Source of the DNA: an uncultured Collinsella sp.
GTDB taxonomy: Bacteria; Actinomycetota; Coriobacteriia; Coriobacteriales; Coriobacteriaceae
NCBI GenBank assembly: GCA_934654765.1
Contig: CAKUGX010000047.1
Span: forward strand, 1-12,901
Length of the DNA: 12,901 bases
Direction: 5' to 3'
Made by a program: the position numbers and the translations under genes. This document shows, one piece after another, positions 7,214 to 12,901 of the stretch; position 1 is the stretch's first letter, and each line of letters starts with the position of its first letter. The notes under the pieces were generated by a model. That model did no database searches and had not been told where the DNA came from. It was given only the letters and a program-made list of their open reading frames with translations.

Positions 7214-7719
7214 GTGTATTGATCAGCAACGATGCCGAGCTCGATACGCTGCTCGACGCGCAGGAGGTGGAGCACATCTGCGAGGTTGTGCTTGCCGCCG
7301 AGGGCGTTGAACGTGAAGTCGAGATTTCCCTTTCGTATGTCGACGAGGACGAGATGCACGAGCTCAACCACGAGTGGCGTGGCATCGACCGCACCACCGA
7401 TGTGCTCTCGTTTGAATGCGACTCGGCCTTTGACGAGGATATTCCCGCCGACGAGACGCTCGAGCTCGGCGATATCATCTTGGCCCCGCAGGTCATTGCC
7501 CGTCAGGCCTCCGGCTTTGGCAATAGCCCTGCCGACGAGTGCCGCCTGATGCTCGTACACGGCATGCTGCACCTGCTGGGGTATGACCATATCGAGGACG
7601 ACGAGGCCGAGGTCATGGAGGCCCGCGAGGACGCTATCCTGCGCGATCTGGCGCTCGAGCGCGGCGAGGACCCCAAACTCGTTCACGTCGGCCCCATCAC
7701 CAATCATGCCCACGACTAG
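7210..7719 (+). CDS. ybeY: Endoribonuclease YbeY (rRNA maturation factor)
   Basis: A zinc-dependent single-strand RNase required for 16S rRNA 3' end maturation and ribosome quality control. The metal-binding signature is His117, His121 and His127 in VHGMLHLLGYDH, matching the family pattern HxxxHxxxxxH. RTTDVLSF (61-68) and LGDIILAP (86-93) are the other conserved blocks. 169 residues is normal. The start is a TTG at 7210 that overlaps the phoH TGA in TTGA, with AAAGGAG at 7198-7204 and a 5-base spacer; no other in-frame start fits the site, so the two genes are translationally coupled. phoH, ybeY and era together are a widely conserved group; YbeY and Era both act on the 30S subunit. Confidence 0.96.
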   Translation: MSVLISNDAELDTLLDAQEVEHICEVVLAAEGVEREVEISLSYVDEDEMHELNHEWRGIDRTTDVLSFECDSAFDEDIPADETLELGDIILAPQVIARQASGFGNSPADECRLMLVHGMLHLLGYDHIEDDEAEVMEAREDAILRDLALERGEDPKLVHVGPITNHAHD

Positions 7720-7728
7720 GAGCCGTTT

Positions 7729-8106
7729 ATGATTCCCGGATCGAACAAGGACCATCCGTCCTTTTTAAAGTCGTTCTCCTACGCCATGGAGGGCTTCGTC
7801 ACCGCCGTCAAGACCGAGCGCAACATTAAGGTCATGCTTGTAGCGGGCGTGTGCACCGTCATTGCCGGCTGCATCGTGGGGCTCGACATTGCCGAGTGGG
7901 CCACGATTATCATCTGCTGCGGCTTGGTGATTCACGGCGAGCTGTGCAATACCGCCATGGAGGCCATTGTCGATCTGGCGACCCAGGAGCTCCATCCGCT
8001 GGCAAAACGCGCCAAGGACATCGCCGCCGCCTCGGTATACGTACTTTCAATCACCGCCGCGATTGTGGGCTTGCTGGTATTTGCCCACGCGCTCGGCTTT
8101 ATTTAG
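7729..8106 (+). CDS. dgkA: Diacylglycerol/undecaprenol kinase family membrane protein
   Basis: A small integral membrane kinase of the DgkA family. In Gram-positive bacteria characterised members phosphorylate undecaprenol (UdpK), feeding the lipid carrier pool for peptidoglycan synthesis, more than diacylglycerol. 125 residues, the usual size, with three hydrophobic segments at about 34-52, 56-70 and 101-121. The active-site block is Glu71 with CNTAMEAIVDL (73-83), matching the family pattern ExxNTAxExxVD, followed by KRAKDIAA (93-100). The first helix region SFSYAMEGFVTAVKTERN (15-32) is also typical. ATG 7729 has TAGGAG (7717-7722) that includes the ybeY stop. The cdd gene often found between dgkA and era in Firmicutes is missing. 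Substrate (undecaprenol rather than diacylglycerol) is inferred from lineage and neighbours. Confidence 0.92.
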   Translation: MIPGSNKDHPSFLKSFSYAMEGFVTAVKTERNIKVMLVAGVCTVIAGCIVGLDIAEWATIIICCGLVIHGELCNTAMEAIVDLATQELHPLAKRAKDIAAASVYVLSITAAIVGLLVFAHALGFI

Positions 8107-8118
8107 AAAGGGATTCCC

Positions 8119-9186
8119 ATGTCCGACAATATGCAGCCTACCGATGAGATTCTGGACAACGAGTCCCTGGACGCGATGGATGCCGAAGGCATCGAGGGTG
8201 TCGAGGAGCGCGACCCGTTTGAGGGCATGAGCGACGAGGAACTCGACGCCCTGTGCGACGAGGACGACAGCCTCGCGGGCTTTGGCGACGTTGAGCCCGG
8301 TTTCCGCAGTGGCTTCGTGGCCTTGGTCGGCCGCCCCAACGCCGGTAAGTCAACGCTGCTCAACGCCTGCTATGGCAAAAAGGTCGCCATCACCTCGCCG
8401 GTGGCCCAGACGACCCGCCGCCGCATGCGCGCCGTCGTCAACCGCCCCGGCTACCAGCTGGTCTTTGTCGATACCCCGGGTATCCACAAGCCCAAGGACG
8501 GTCTAGGGTCCGAGCTCAACAAGAGCGCGCTGTTCGAGCTGAACGATGTCGATGTTGTCGCGTTTTTGATTGATGCCACCAAACCGATCGGCAGGGGAGA
8601 CGCCTGGGTTGCCGAGCGCGTCAAGAATGCCCGTTCCAAGAAGGTCCTGGTGCTCACCAAGGCCGATGAGGCCGACCCCGCACAGGTCATGGAGCAGCTT
8701 AAGGCCGCCCACGAGCTTATGGAATATGACGACGAGATCGTGACGTCGTCGGTCAAGAACTTTAACGTCGATGCCTTCATCGAGACCGTTGCGCACTTTT
8801 TGCCCGAGGGTCCGCGTTGGTTCCCCGAGGACATGGGTACCGACGCTTCCGATGAGACGCTCGTTGCCGAGTTCGTGCGCGAGAAGGTTTTGCGCCGCAC
8901 TCGCGATGAGATCCCGCACTCTGTCGGCGTGATCTGCGATGCGCTTGAGCAGACCAAGAAGGTGCTGCGCGTGCACGCCACCATTTACGTCGAGCGCGAG
9001 GGCCAAAAAGGCATCATCATCGGCAAGGGCGGCGAGATGATCAAGCATATCGGTATCGACGCCCGTCGCGATCTTGAGCGCATCTTTGGCACGCAGGTCT
9101 TTTTGGAGCTGGACGTGAAGGTCAAGGCCGGCTGGCGTGACGACGAGGCCCAGATTCGCCGCTTTGGCTACAATGCCGAGGACTAA
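8119..9186 (+). CDS. era: GTPase Era with acidic N-terminal extension
   Basis: A GTPase that binds the 3' end of 16S rRNA and checks 30S assembly, at the membrane or in the cytoplasm. G1 is GRPNAGKS (71-78), switch I has AQTTRRRM (96-103), G3 is DTPG (118-121), and G4 is TKAD (180-183) where most Era proteins have NKxD. The KH domain shows GIIIGKGGEMIKHIG (298-312). The protein is 355 residues against about 300 for most Era; the surplus is an N-terminal segment of about 63 residues with 23 Asp/Glu and a single basic residue in the first 60. The start is well supported by AAAGGGA (8107-8113) five bases before ATG 8119, so the extension is probably translated. recO follows 15 bases later. Confidence 0.96.
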   Translation: MSDNMQPTDEILDNESLDAMDAEGIEGVEERDPFEGMSDEELDALCDEDDSLAGFGDVEPGFRSGFVALVGRPNAGKSTLLNACYGKKVAITSPVAQTTRRRMRAVVNRPGYQLVFVDTPGIHKPKDGLGSELNKSALFELNDVDVVAFLIDATKPIGRGDAWVAERVKNARSKKVLVLTKADEADPAQVMEQLKAAHELMEYDDEIVTSSVKNFNVDAFIETVAHFLPEGPRWFPEDMGTDASDETLVAEFVREKVLRRTRDEIPHSVGVICDALEQTKKVLRVHATIYVEREGQKGIIIGKGGEMIKHIGIDARRDLERIFGTQVFLELDVKVKAGWRDDEAQIRRFGYNAED

Positions 9187-9201
9187 GGGCGCGCGGCGCG
9201 C

Positions 9202-9951
9202 ATGGCAGGCTCCCGGACATATCGCACAAAGGTACTCGTCCTCGATAAGACCAAGCTCAAAGAGACCGACCTGATTCTGACGATGCTTGACGAGCGGGGT
9301 CGGCAGGTTCGTGCCGTGGCAAAGGGCGCGCGCAAACCCGGCGGGCGCTTGGCGGCGCGCTGCGAGCTGTTCTGCACCGTCGATATGCTGCTCGCGCATG
9401 GTCGGTCGCTCGACGTGGTTTCTCAGGCCGAGCTCATGGAGGCGCCGCTCGGCGCCGCGCCCGATTACGAGACGACTTGCGCCGCAAGCGCGATTGCCGA
9501 GGTGGCGCGCGTGTGCTCGTTTGAGGACGCTGAGGACCCGTTTACCTTTGCCATCACGCAGCGGGCGCTTGCTCTGGTGAGCAGCGGGCTCGACACGGCG
9601 CATATGGACCTGCTCGTGGCGGCCTTTGTCTTTAAACTGCTGTCGCACGTTGGCTACCGACCCGATTTTTCGGCCTGCGTGCTGTGCGGAGACCCGATGC
9701 TGTCGTATTTTTCGCCCCAGGCGGGCGGCCTCATGTGCGGGTCGTGCGCGTCGAGCGTTCCGGGCGCCGAGTTGGTTTCAACCGGCGAGGTTGCATGGCT
9801 GCGCGCCCTCATGTCCATGACGTTCGATGCACTCATGGCCGAGCGAATCGACCCGCATACGGCGGCGTTCTTGCTTGGGCTTTCGCATGTATGGGCGGCG
9901 ACGCACACCGATCAGCGCCTCCGTGCGATGGAATTCATGTTGGGTCGGTGA
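9202..9951 (+). CDS. recO: DNA repair protein RecO
   Basis: A mediator of the RecFOR pathway, loading RecA onto SSB-coated single-stranded DNA and annealing strands. 249 residues, normal. The N-terminal OB fold (about 4-82) contains LDKTKLKETDLILTMLDERG and VAKGARKP, family features. A zinc finger is formed by Cys159, Cys162, Cys179 and Cys182 (CVLCG and CGSC), between helical segments. ATG 9202 is the only plausible start; its best Shine-Dalgarno, AAGGG at 9185-9189, is 12 bases away and a GC-only stretch lies between, so initiation may be weak and depend on era. era-recO is a conserved pair. The operon seems to end here, because rpsO has its own promoter, but no clear terminator is visible directly after the stop. 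Confidence 0.94.
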   Translation: MAGSRTYRTKVLVLDKTKLKETDLILTMLDERGRQVRAVAKGARKPGGRLAARCELFCTVDMLLAHGRSLDVVSQAELMEAPLGAAPDYETTCAASAIAEVARVCSFEDAEDPFTFAITQRALALVSSGLDTAHMDLLVAAFVFKLLSHVGYRPDFSACVLCGDPMLSYFSPQAGGLMCGSCASSVPGAELVSTGEVAWLRALMSMTFDALMAERIDPHTAAFLLGLSHVWAATHTDQRLRAMEFMLGR

Positions 9952-9975
9952 TGATGCGCAGGCGCGGGCTGCTTG

Positions 9976-9984
9976 TGGTAACAT
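9976..9984 (+). promoter_or_regulatory. Extended -10 promoter for rpsO
   Basis: TGGTAACAT combines an upstream TG (9976-9977) one base before TAACAT (9979-9984), the extended -10 form that needs little or no -35. The -35 area near 9956-9961 shows no good match. A start near 9991 would leave a leader of about 100 bases before rpsO, long enough to fold. It lies in the 138-base gap after recO. Confidence 0.5.
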
Positions 9985-10001
9985 ACCGACCTGTTGGTAC
10001 C

Positions 10002-10069
10002 TCGACCTTGGATGCTCGCTCCACCGGCGGCTTCCCAGTCCGAGGCGAATAGCGTCGCCCGCGGGCGAC
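10002..10069 (+). promoter_or_regulatory. Foldable leader of rpsO, possible S15 autoregulatory element
   Basis: Two helices are visible in the leader. Bases 10002-10012 can pair with 10039-10048 (ten pairs, one bulged A at 10005, one G-U), enclosing a 26-base loop. Just after, GTCGCC (10054-10059) pairs with GGCGAC (10064-10069) around a 4-base loop, eight bases before the Shine-Dalgarno AAAGGTG (10078-10084). Ribosomal protein S15 is known to repress its own mRNA through leader structures that differ between phyla, so this is a reasonable candidate. Binding by S15 is inference. Confidence 0.45.
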
Positions 10070-10089
10070 AAGAAACGAAAGGTGAAACA

Positions 10090-10368
10090 ATGACTGTTTC
10101 CAAAGAGCGCAAGGCAGAGCTGACTGCTCAGTTCGGTAACACCCCGGTCGACACTGGCAACCCCAAGGTTCAGGTCGCCATCCTGACCGAGCGCATCAAG
10201 GAGCTGACCGAGCACATGAAGTCCCACCAGAAGGACTTCCACACCCGTCGTGGCCTGCTCATGCTCGTCGGCCGCCGTCGTCGTCTTCTCTCCTACATCA
10301 AGAAGAACGACATCGTCGAGTACCGTGAGCTCATCAAGGCTCTGGGCATCCGCGACAACATCCAGTAG
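10090..10368 (+). CDS. rpsO: 30S ribosomal protein S15
   Basis: A primary binding protein of the 16S rRNA central domain that also contacts the large subunit. 92 residues, close to the usual 89. The family pattern is clear: DTGNPKVQVAILTERIKELT (21-40), HMKSHQKDFHTRRGLLMLVG (42-61) with the RNA-binding His and Arg residues, then RRRRLLSYIKK (62-72) and YRELIKALGIRD (78-89). ATG 10090 has AAAGGTG at 10078-10084 with a 5-base spacer. Codon choice is strongly biased to C- and G-ending codons and CGT for Arg, as expected for a highly expressed gene. It is followed by a rho-independent terminator and then pnp; rpsO-pnp is a very widespread pair. Confidence 0.98.
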   Translation: MTVSKERKAELTAQFGNTPVDTGNPKVQVAILTERIKELTEHMKSHQKDFHTRRGLLMLVGRRRRLLSYIKKNDIVEYRELIKALGIRDNIQ

Positions 10369-10382
10369 GATTTGTACATGCT

Positions 10383-10414
10383 AAGAGCGTCCTGCGCAGC
10401 GGGGCGCTCTTTTT
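10383..10414 (+). terminator. Rho-independent terminator after rpsO
   Basis: AGAGCGTCCT (10384-10393) pairs with GGGGCGCTCT (10401-10410), ten pairs including two G-T, with a 7-base loop, and is followed by TTTT then G. It begins 15 bases after the rpsO stop. It should separate rpsO from pnp at least in part; read-through is likely, because no strong separate pnp promoter can be seen. Confidence 0.85.
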
Positions 10415-10433
10415 GTGTAAGGGCGCGAACAAT

Positions 10434-10500
10434 CACGCTCTGAAGCGTGGCGGGGGCAGGGGGCCCGCGTCACATGAGAAGCCTGCAGGCAAGGGGCCTG
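10434..10500 (+). promoter_or_regulatory. Hairpin-rich leader of pnp
   Basis: Between the rpsO terminator and pnp, three foldable units can be drawn: CACGCT (10434-10439) with AGCGTG (10444-10449) around CTGA; GCGGG (10450-10454) with CCCGC (10464-10468); and CAGGC (10486-10490) with GCCTG (10496-10500), which ends seven bases before the Shine-Dalgarno AAAGGAG (10507-10513). In Escherichia coli the pnp leader folds into a helix cut by RNase III that PNPase uses to repress itself. A similar role here is inference. Confidence 0.4.
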
Positions 10501-10517
10501 TGGGGTAAAGGAGAACA

Positions 10518-12764
10518 ATGACACTCGTATCCAAGACCTTTGAGCTGTACGGCAAGACCTACACCTTTGAGTCGGGCGAGCTTGCCAAGCAGGCCACCGG
10601 CGCCTGCCTGGTCAAGCAGGGCGACACCACGATGCTCGACACCGTGGTCGTCTCCAAGGAGCGCAAGAACTACGACTTTTTCCCGCTGACCGTCGACTTC
10701 AACGAGAAGATGTACGCAGCCGGCCGCATCCCGGGTGGTTACCTCAAGCGAGAGGGCCGTCCCAGCGAGAAGGCCACGCTCACCGCGCGCATGATCGACC
10801 GTCCGATTCGCCCGAGCTTCCCGGACGGCTTCCGCAACGAGGTGCACATCGTCGCTACCTCGCTCGTCGCCGACCAGGTCAATCCCTTTGACGTCATCAA
10901 CGTCATGGGTGCTTCCCTGGCCATGACGCTCGGCGGCGTGCCCTTCGAGGGCCCGCTTGCCTGCGTGCGCATCGGCCGCAACGTGGAGACCGGCGAGTTT
11001 ATCGTCAACCCCACCTACGAGGAGCGCGAGAACTCCGATCTGGACCTGGAGCTGGGCGGCTCTGCCGACTTCATTTCGATGGTCGAGGCCGGCGCCGAGG
11101 AGATCTCCGAGGACGATATGCTCGCCGCCATGAAGTTTGGCCAGGAGGCCCTTGCTGCTTTCTGCCAGGCTCAGGACGAGTTCGTCGCCGAGTGGGAGCA
11201 GGTCAACGGCCCCATCGTCAAGAAGGAGTACCCGCTCGACCAGCCCGTCGAGGAGGTCCAGGAGCGTATCTTTGCCCACTACGACGAGATGGCTGCCGCC
11301 CTTCGCGACGCTGACAAGCTCTCTCGTATCGGTAAGGTCGAGGCTCTGAAGGAGTCCATCCGCGCCGAGTTCACCGAGGAGGAGCAGGCCGCTTGGGAGC
11401 GCGAGATCCCCGTGGCGCTCAAGAAGCTCGAGAAGAAGGCCATGCGCACCATGGTCGTCGAGACTGGTGAGCGCGTCGATGGCCGTGCCGCCGATGAGAT
11501 CCGTCCCATCATGGTGAAGGACAACTACCTGCCGCTCGTTCACGGCTCCGGCCTGTTCCAGCGTGGCCAGACCCAGGTGCTCTCTGTCCTGTCGCTCGGC
11601 ATGCTCAACGAGGGCCAGCGTTTGGATACCATCGAGCCCACCGAGGGCAAGCGCTACATGCACCACTACAACTTCCCGCCGTTCTGCACCGGCGAGACCG
11701 GCCGCATGGGCAGCCCCAAGCGCCGCGAGATTGGCCACGGTAACCTGGCCGAGCGCGCTCTGCTTCCGGTGCTCCCCGACGAGAACGAGTTCCCTTACGC
11801 CATCCGCGTCGTTTCCGAGGTCATGGAGTCCAACGGCTCCTCTTCGATGGCTTCGACTTGCGGTTCCACGCTCGCCCTTATGGACGGCGGCGTGCCCATT
11901 AAGCGCCCCGTCTCCGGCGTTGCCATGGGCCTCATTCAGGAGGAGGGCAAGACCGTCGTCCTCACCGACATCCAGGGTCTCGAGGACTTCCTCGGCGACA
12001 TGGACTTTAAGGTCACCGGCACCACCGAGGGCATCACCGCCCTGCAGATGGACAACAAGGCCACCGGCCTCACCTTCGACATCCTGGCCCGCGCTCTGCA
12101 GCAGGCCAAGGAGGGTCGCGCCTTCATCCTGCAGAAGATGCTCGATGTGATCCCCGAGCCGCGCCACACCACGCGCAGCACCGCTCCGCGCATCGTTTCC
12201 ATCCAGGTTCCGACCGACAAGATCCGTGACGTCATCGGTTCCGGCGGTAAGGTCATCCGCGGTATCCAGGACGAGACCGGCGCCTCGGTCGACATCCAGG
12301 AGGACGGTACCGTCTTTGTCGGCGGCACCGGCGAGTCCGTCGACCAGGCCGTCGAGCGTATCAAGCTCATCATCAAGGTTCCCGAGCCGGGCGAGGAGTA
12401 CACCGGTCGTGTGGTCTCCATCCAGCCCTTCGGCGCCTTCGTCAACCTGCTGCCCGGTAAGGACGGCCTGCTGCACATCTCCCGCGTCGCCAAGGGCCGC
12501 GTGGAGAAGGTCGAGGACGTCCTCAACGTGGGCGACGAGGTCAAGGTCGTCGTCATCGAGGTCGACGATCGTGGCAAGATCTCGCTCGATCGTCTTGACA
12601 AGCCCGAGGCCCCGGCTCGCGCCGAGGGTTCCTCCGAGGGTGACGGCGAGCACTTCCAGCGCCGTGAGCGTCCGCGTCGCGAGCGCTCTGAGCGCAGCGA
12701 CCGTCCGCGCCGTCCCGGTGACAACGGAGGCCGCAAGCCCCGCCGTCACCACGACGCCGAGTAA
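10518..12764 (+). CDS. pnp: Polyribonucleotide nucleotidyltransferase (PNPase)
   Basis: A trimeric phosphate-dependent 3'-5' exoribonuclease that degrades mRNA and trims structured RNA in the cytoplasm. 748 residues. Two RNase PH-like cores flank a helical linker (about 215-325). Core 1 has AGRIPGGYLKREGRPSE; core 2 has RTQV-like QTQVLSVLSLG, SNGSSSMAST near 437 and LGDMDFKVTGT near 491 with the catalytic acidic residues. The KH domain (about 557-620) has the GSGG loop at 574-577. The S1 domain (about 625-694) begins GEEYTGRVVSIQPFGAFV. Residues 695-748 are a low-complexity tail with 14 arginines among 54 residues. ATG 10518 has AAAGGAG (10507-10513) with a 4-base spacer. Codon bias is as strong as in rpsO. 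A strong terminator follows, so pnp ends its transcription unit. Confidence 0.98.
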   Translation: MTLVSKTFELYGKTYTFESGELAKQATGACLVKQGDTTMLDTVVVSKERKNYDFFPLTVDFNEKMYAAGRIPGGYLKREGRPSEKATLTARMIDRPIRPSFPDGFRNEVHIVATSLVADQVNPFDVINVMGASLAMTLGGVPFEGPLACVRIGRNVETGEFIVNPTYEERENSDLDLELGGSADFISMVEAGAEEISEDDMLAAMKFGQEALAAFCQAQDEFVAEWEQVNGPIVKKEYPLDQPVEEVQERIFAHYDEMAAALRDADKLSRIGKVEALKESIRAEFTEEEQAAWEREIPVALKKLEKKAMRTMVVETGERVDGRAADEIRPIMVKDNYLPLVHGSGLFQRGQTQVLSVLSLGMLNEGQRLDTIEPTEGKRYMHHYNFPPFCTGETGRMGSPKRREIGHGNLAERALLPVLPDENEFPYAIRVVSEVMESNGSSSMASTCGSTLALMDGGVPIKRPVSGVAMGLIQEEGKTVVLTDIQGLEDFLGDMDFKVTGTTEGITALQMDNKATGLTFDILARALQQAKEGRAFILQKMLDVIPEPRHTTRSTAPRIVSIQVPTDKIRDVIGSGGKVIRGIQDETGASVDIQEDGTVFVGGTGESVDQAVERIKLIIKVPEPGEEYTGRVVSIQPFGAFVNLLPGKDGLLHISRVAKGRVEKVEDVLNVGDEVKVVVIEVDDRGKISLDRLDKPEAPARAEGSSEGDGEHFQRRERPRRERSERSDRPRRPGDNGGRKPRRHHDAE

Positions 12765-12787
12765 CAGCAACACATAAGCAGCTCAAC

Positions 12788-12818
12788 AAGGGCGACTCCA
12801 CCTGGAGTCGCCCTTTTG
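12788..12818 (+). terminator. Strong rho-independent terminator after pnp
   Basis: AAGGGCGACTCCA (12788-12800) and TGGAGTCGCCCTT (12803-12815) form a perfect 13-base inverted repeat with two bases between, giving in practice a 12-pair stem and 4-base loop, followed by TTTTG. It is 23 bases after the pnp stop. The A-rich left side and T-rich right side could let it work on both strands. Confidence 0.93.
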
Positions 12819-12838
12819 CTATTCCCGGCGGGGTCCGC

Positions 12839-12847
12839 GGGTAAAGT
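12839..12847 (+). promoter_or_regulatory. Possible promoter -10 for the next gene
   Basis: GGGTAAAGT, after the pnp terminator, contains TAAAGT (12842-12847), a four-of-six match to the -10 consensus, with the same GGTA start as the other candidate promoters in this window. No clear -35 is seen. The gene it would serve lies outside the window. Confidence 0.3.
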
Positions 12848-12874
12848 TTCCTGCTCTACAGTCCTGCTCACGAC

Positions 12875-12897
12875 GGAGGCCACATTAAGTGGCCTCC
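12875..12897 (+). promoter_or_regulatory. Hairpin at the window edge (leader structure or terminator)
   Basis: GGAGGCCAC (12875-12883) pairs perfectly with GTGGCCTCC (12889-12897) around the loop ATTAA, followed by TGTT where the window ends. Nine pairs, six or more G-C, suits an intrinsic terminator or attenuator if a T-tract continues beyond the edge. No gene is visible between the pnp terminator and this hairpin. The left arm contains GGAGG, which could be a masked Shine-Dalgarno, but no start codon follows at a useful distance. Confidence 0.5.
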
Positions 12898-12901
12898 TGT
12901 T

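Noticed and set aside
10481..10490. Palindrome GCCTGCAGGC as a protein binding site
   Set aside because: Ten-base palindromes are common at this GC content, and half of it is better explained as the left arm of the hairpin 10486-10500.
10470..12773. Antisense open frame of 767 codons across pnp on the minus strand
   Set aside because: It mirrors pnp almost exactly, is dominated by Leu, Asp, Gly and Val in a repetitive pattern, and matches no family. Biased codon use in pnp (no TTA, CTA or TCA codons in the relevant register) leaves the opposite strand free of stops.

Overview
This is a GC-rich, fully plus-strand stretch of a bacterial chromosome holding thirteen protein genes, almost all housekeeping genes for translation, RNA processing and protein quality control. 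The GC content, the strong Shine-Dalgarno sites, the use of GTG and TTG starts, and the gene order point to an actinobacterial lineage. My best guess is the Coriobacteriia (Collinsella-like), but that is recognition, not proof. There is no mobile element, CRISPR array, tRNA or rRNA gene, and no gene-free stretch over 300 bases.

Layout: (1) 3-2552, a tight run of lepA (3' end only), dusB (tRNA dihydrouridine synthase) and hemW (radical-SAM haem chaperone family). (2) 2611-4944, two DnaJ-type co-chaperone genes in tandem. The second is a complete type I DnaJ. The first keeps the J domain, the zinc domain and the first substrate-binding domain, but swaps the C-terminal half for hydrophobic, membrane-type segments; it is the most unusual gene here. 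(3) 4954-9951, mtaB, phoH, ybeY, dgkA/udpK, era and recO with short gaps or overlaps, probably one operon continuing from dnaJ. (4) 9976-10414, rpsO with its own promoter, a foldable leader and a good terminator. (5) 10518-12815, pnp with a G-rich foldable leader and a strong terminator. (6) 12839-12901, a possible promoter and hairpin leading into a gene outside the window.

Functionally, LepA, Era, YbeY, S15, DusB and MtaB act on the ribosome, rRNA or tRNA. PNPase and YbeY process or degrade RNA. The DnaJ proteins and HemW handle protein folding and cofactor delivery. UdpK supports the undecaprenyl-phosphate pool for the cell wall, and RecO serves recombinational repair. The order lepA-hemW-(heat-shock genes)-dnaJ-mtaB...phoH-ybeY-dgkA-era-recO is the old Gram-positive arrangement. 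Here hrcA-grpE-dnaK is absent from its usual slot, which the membrane-type DnaJ gene occupies instead.
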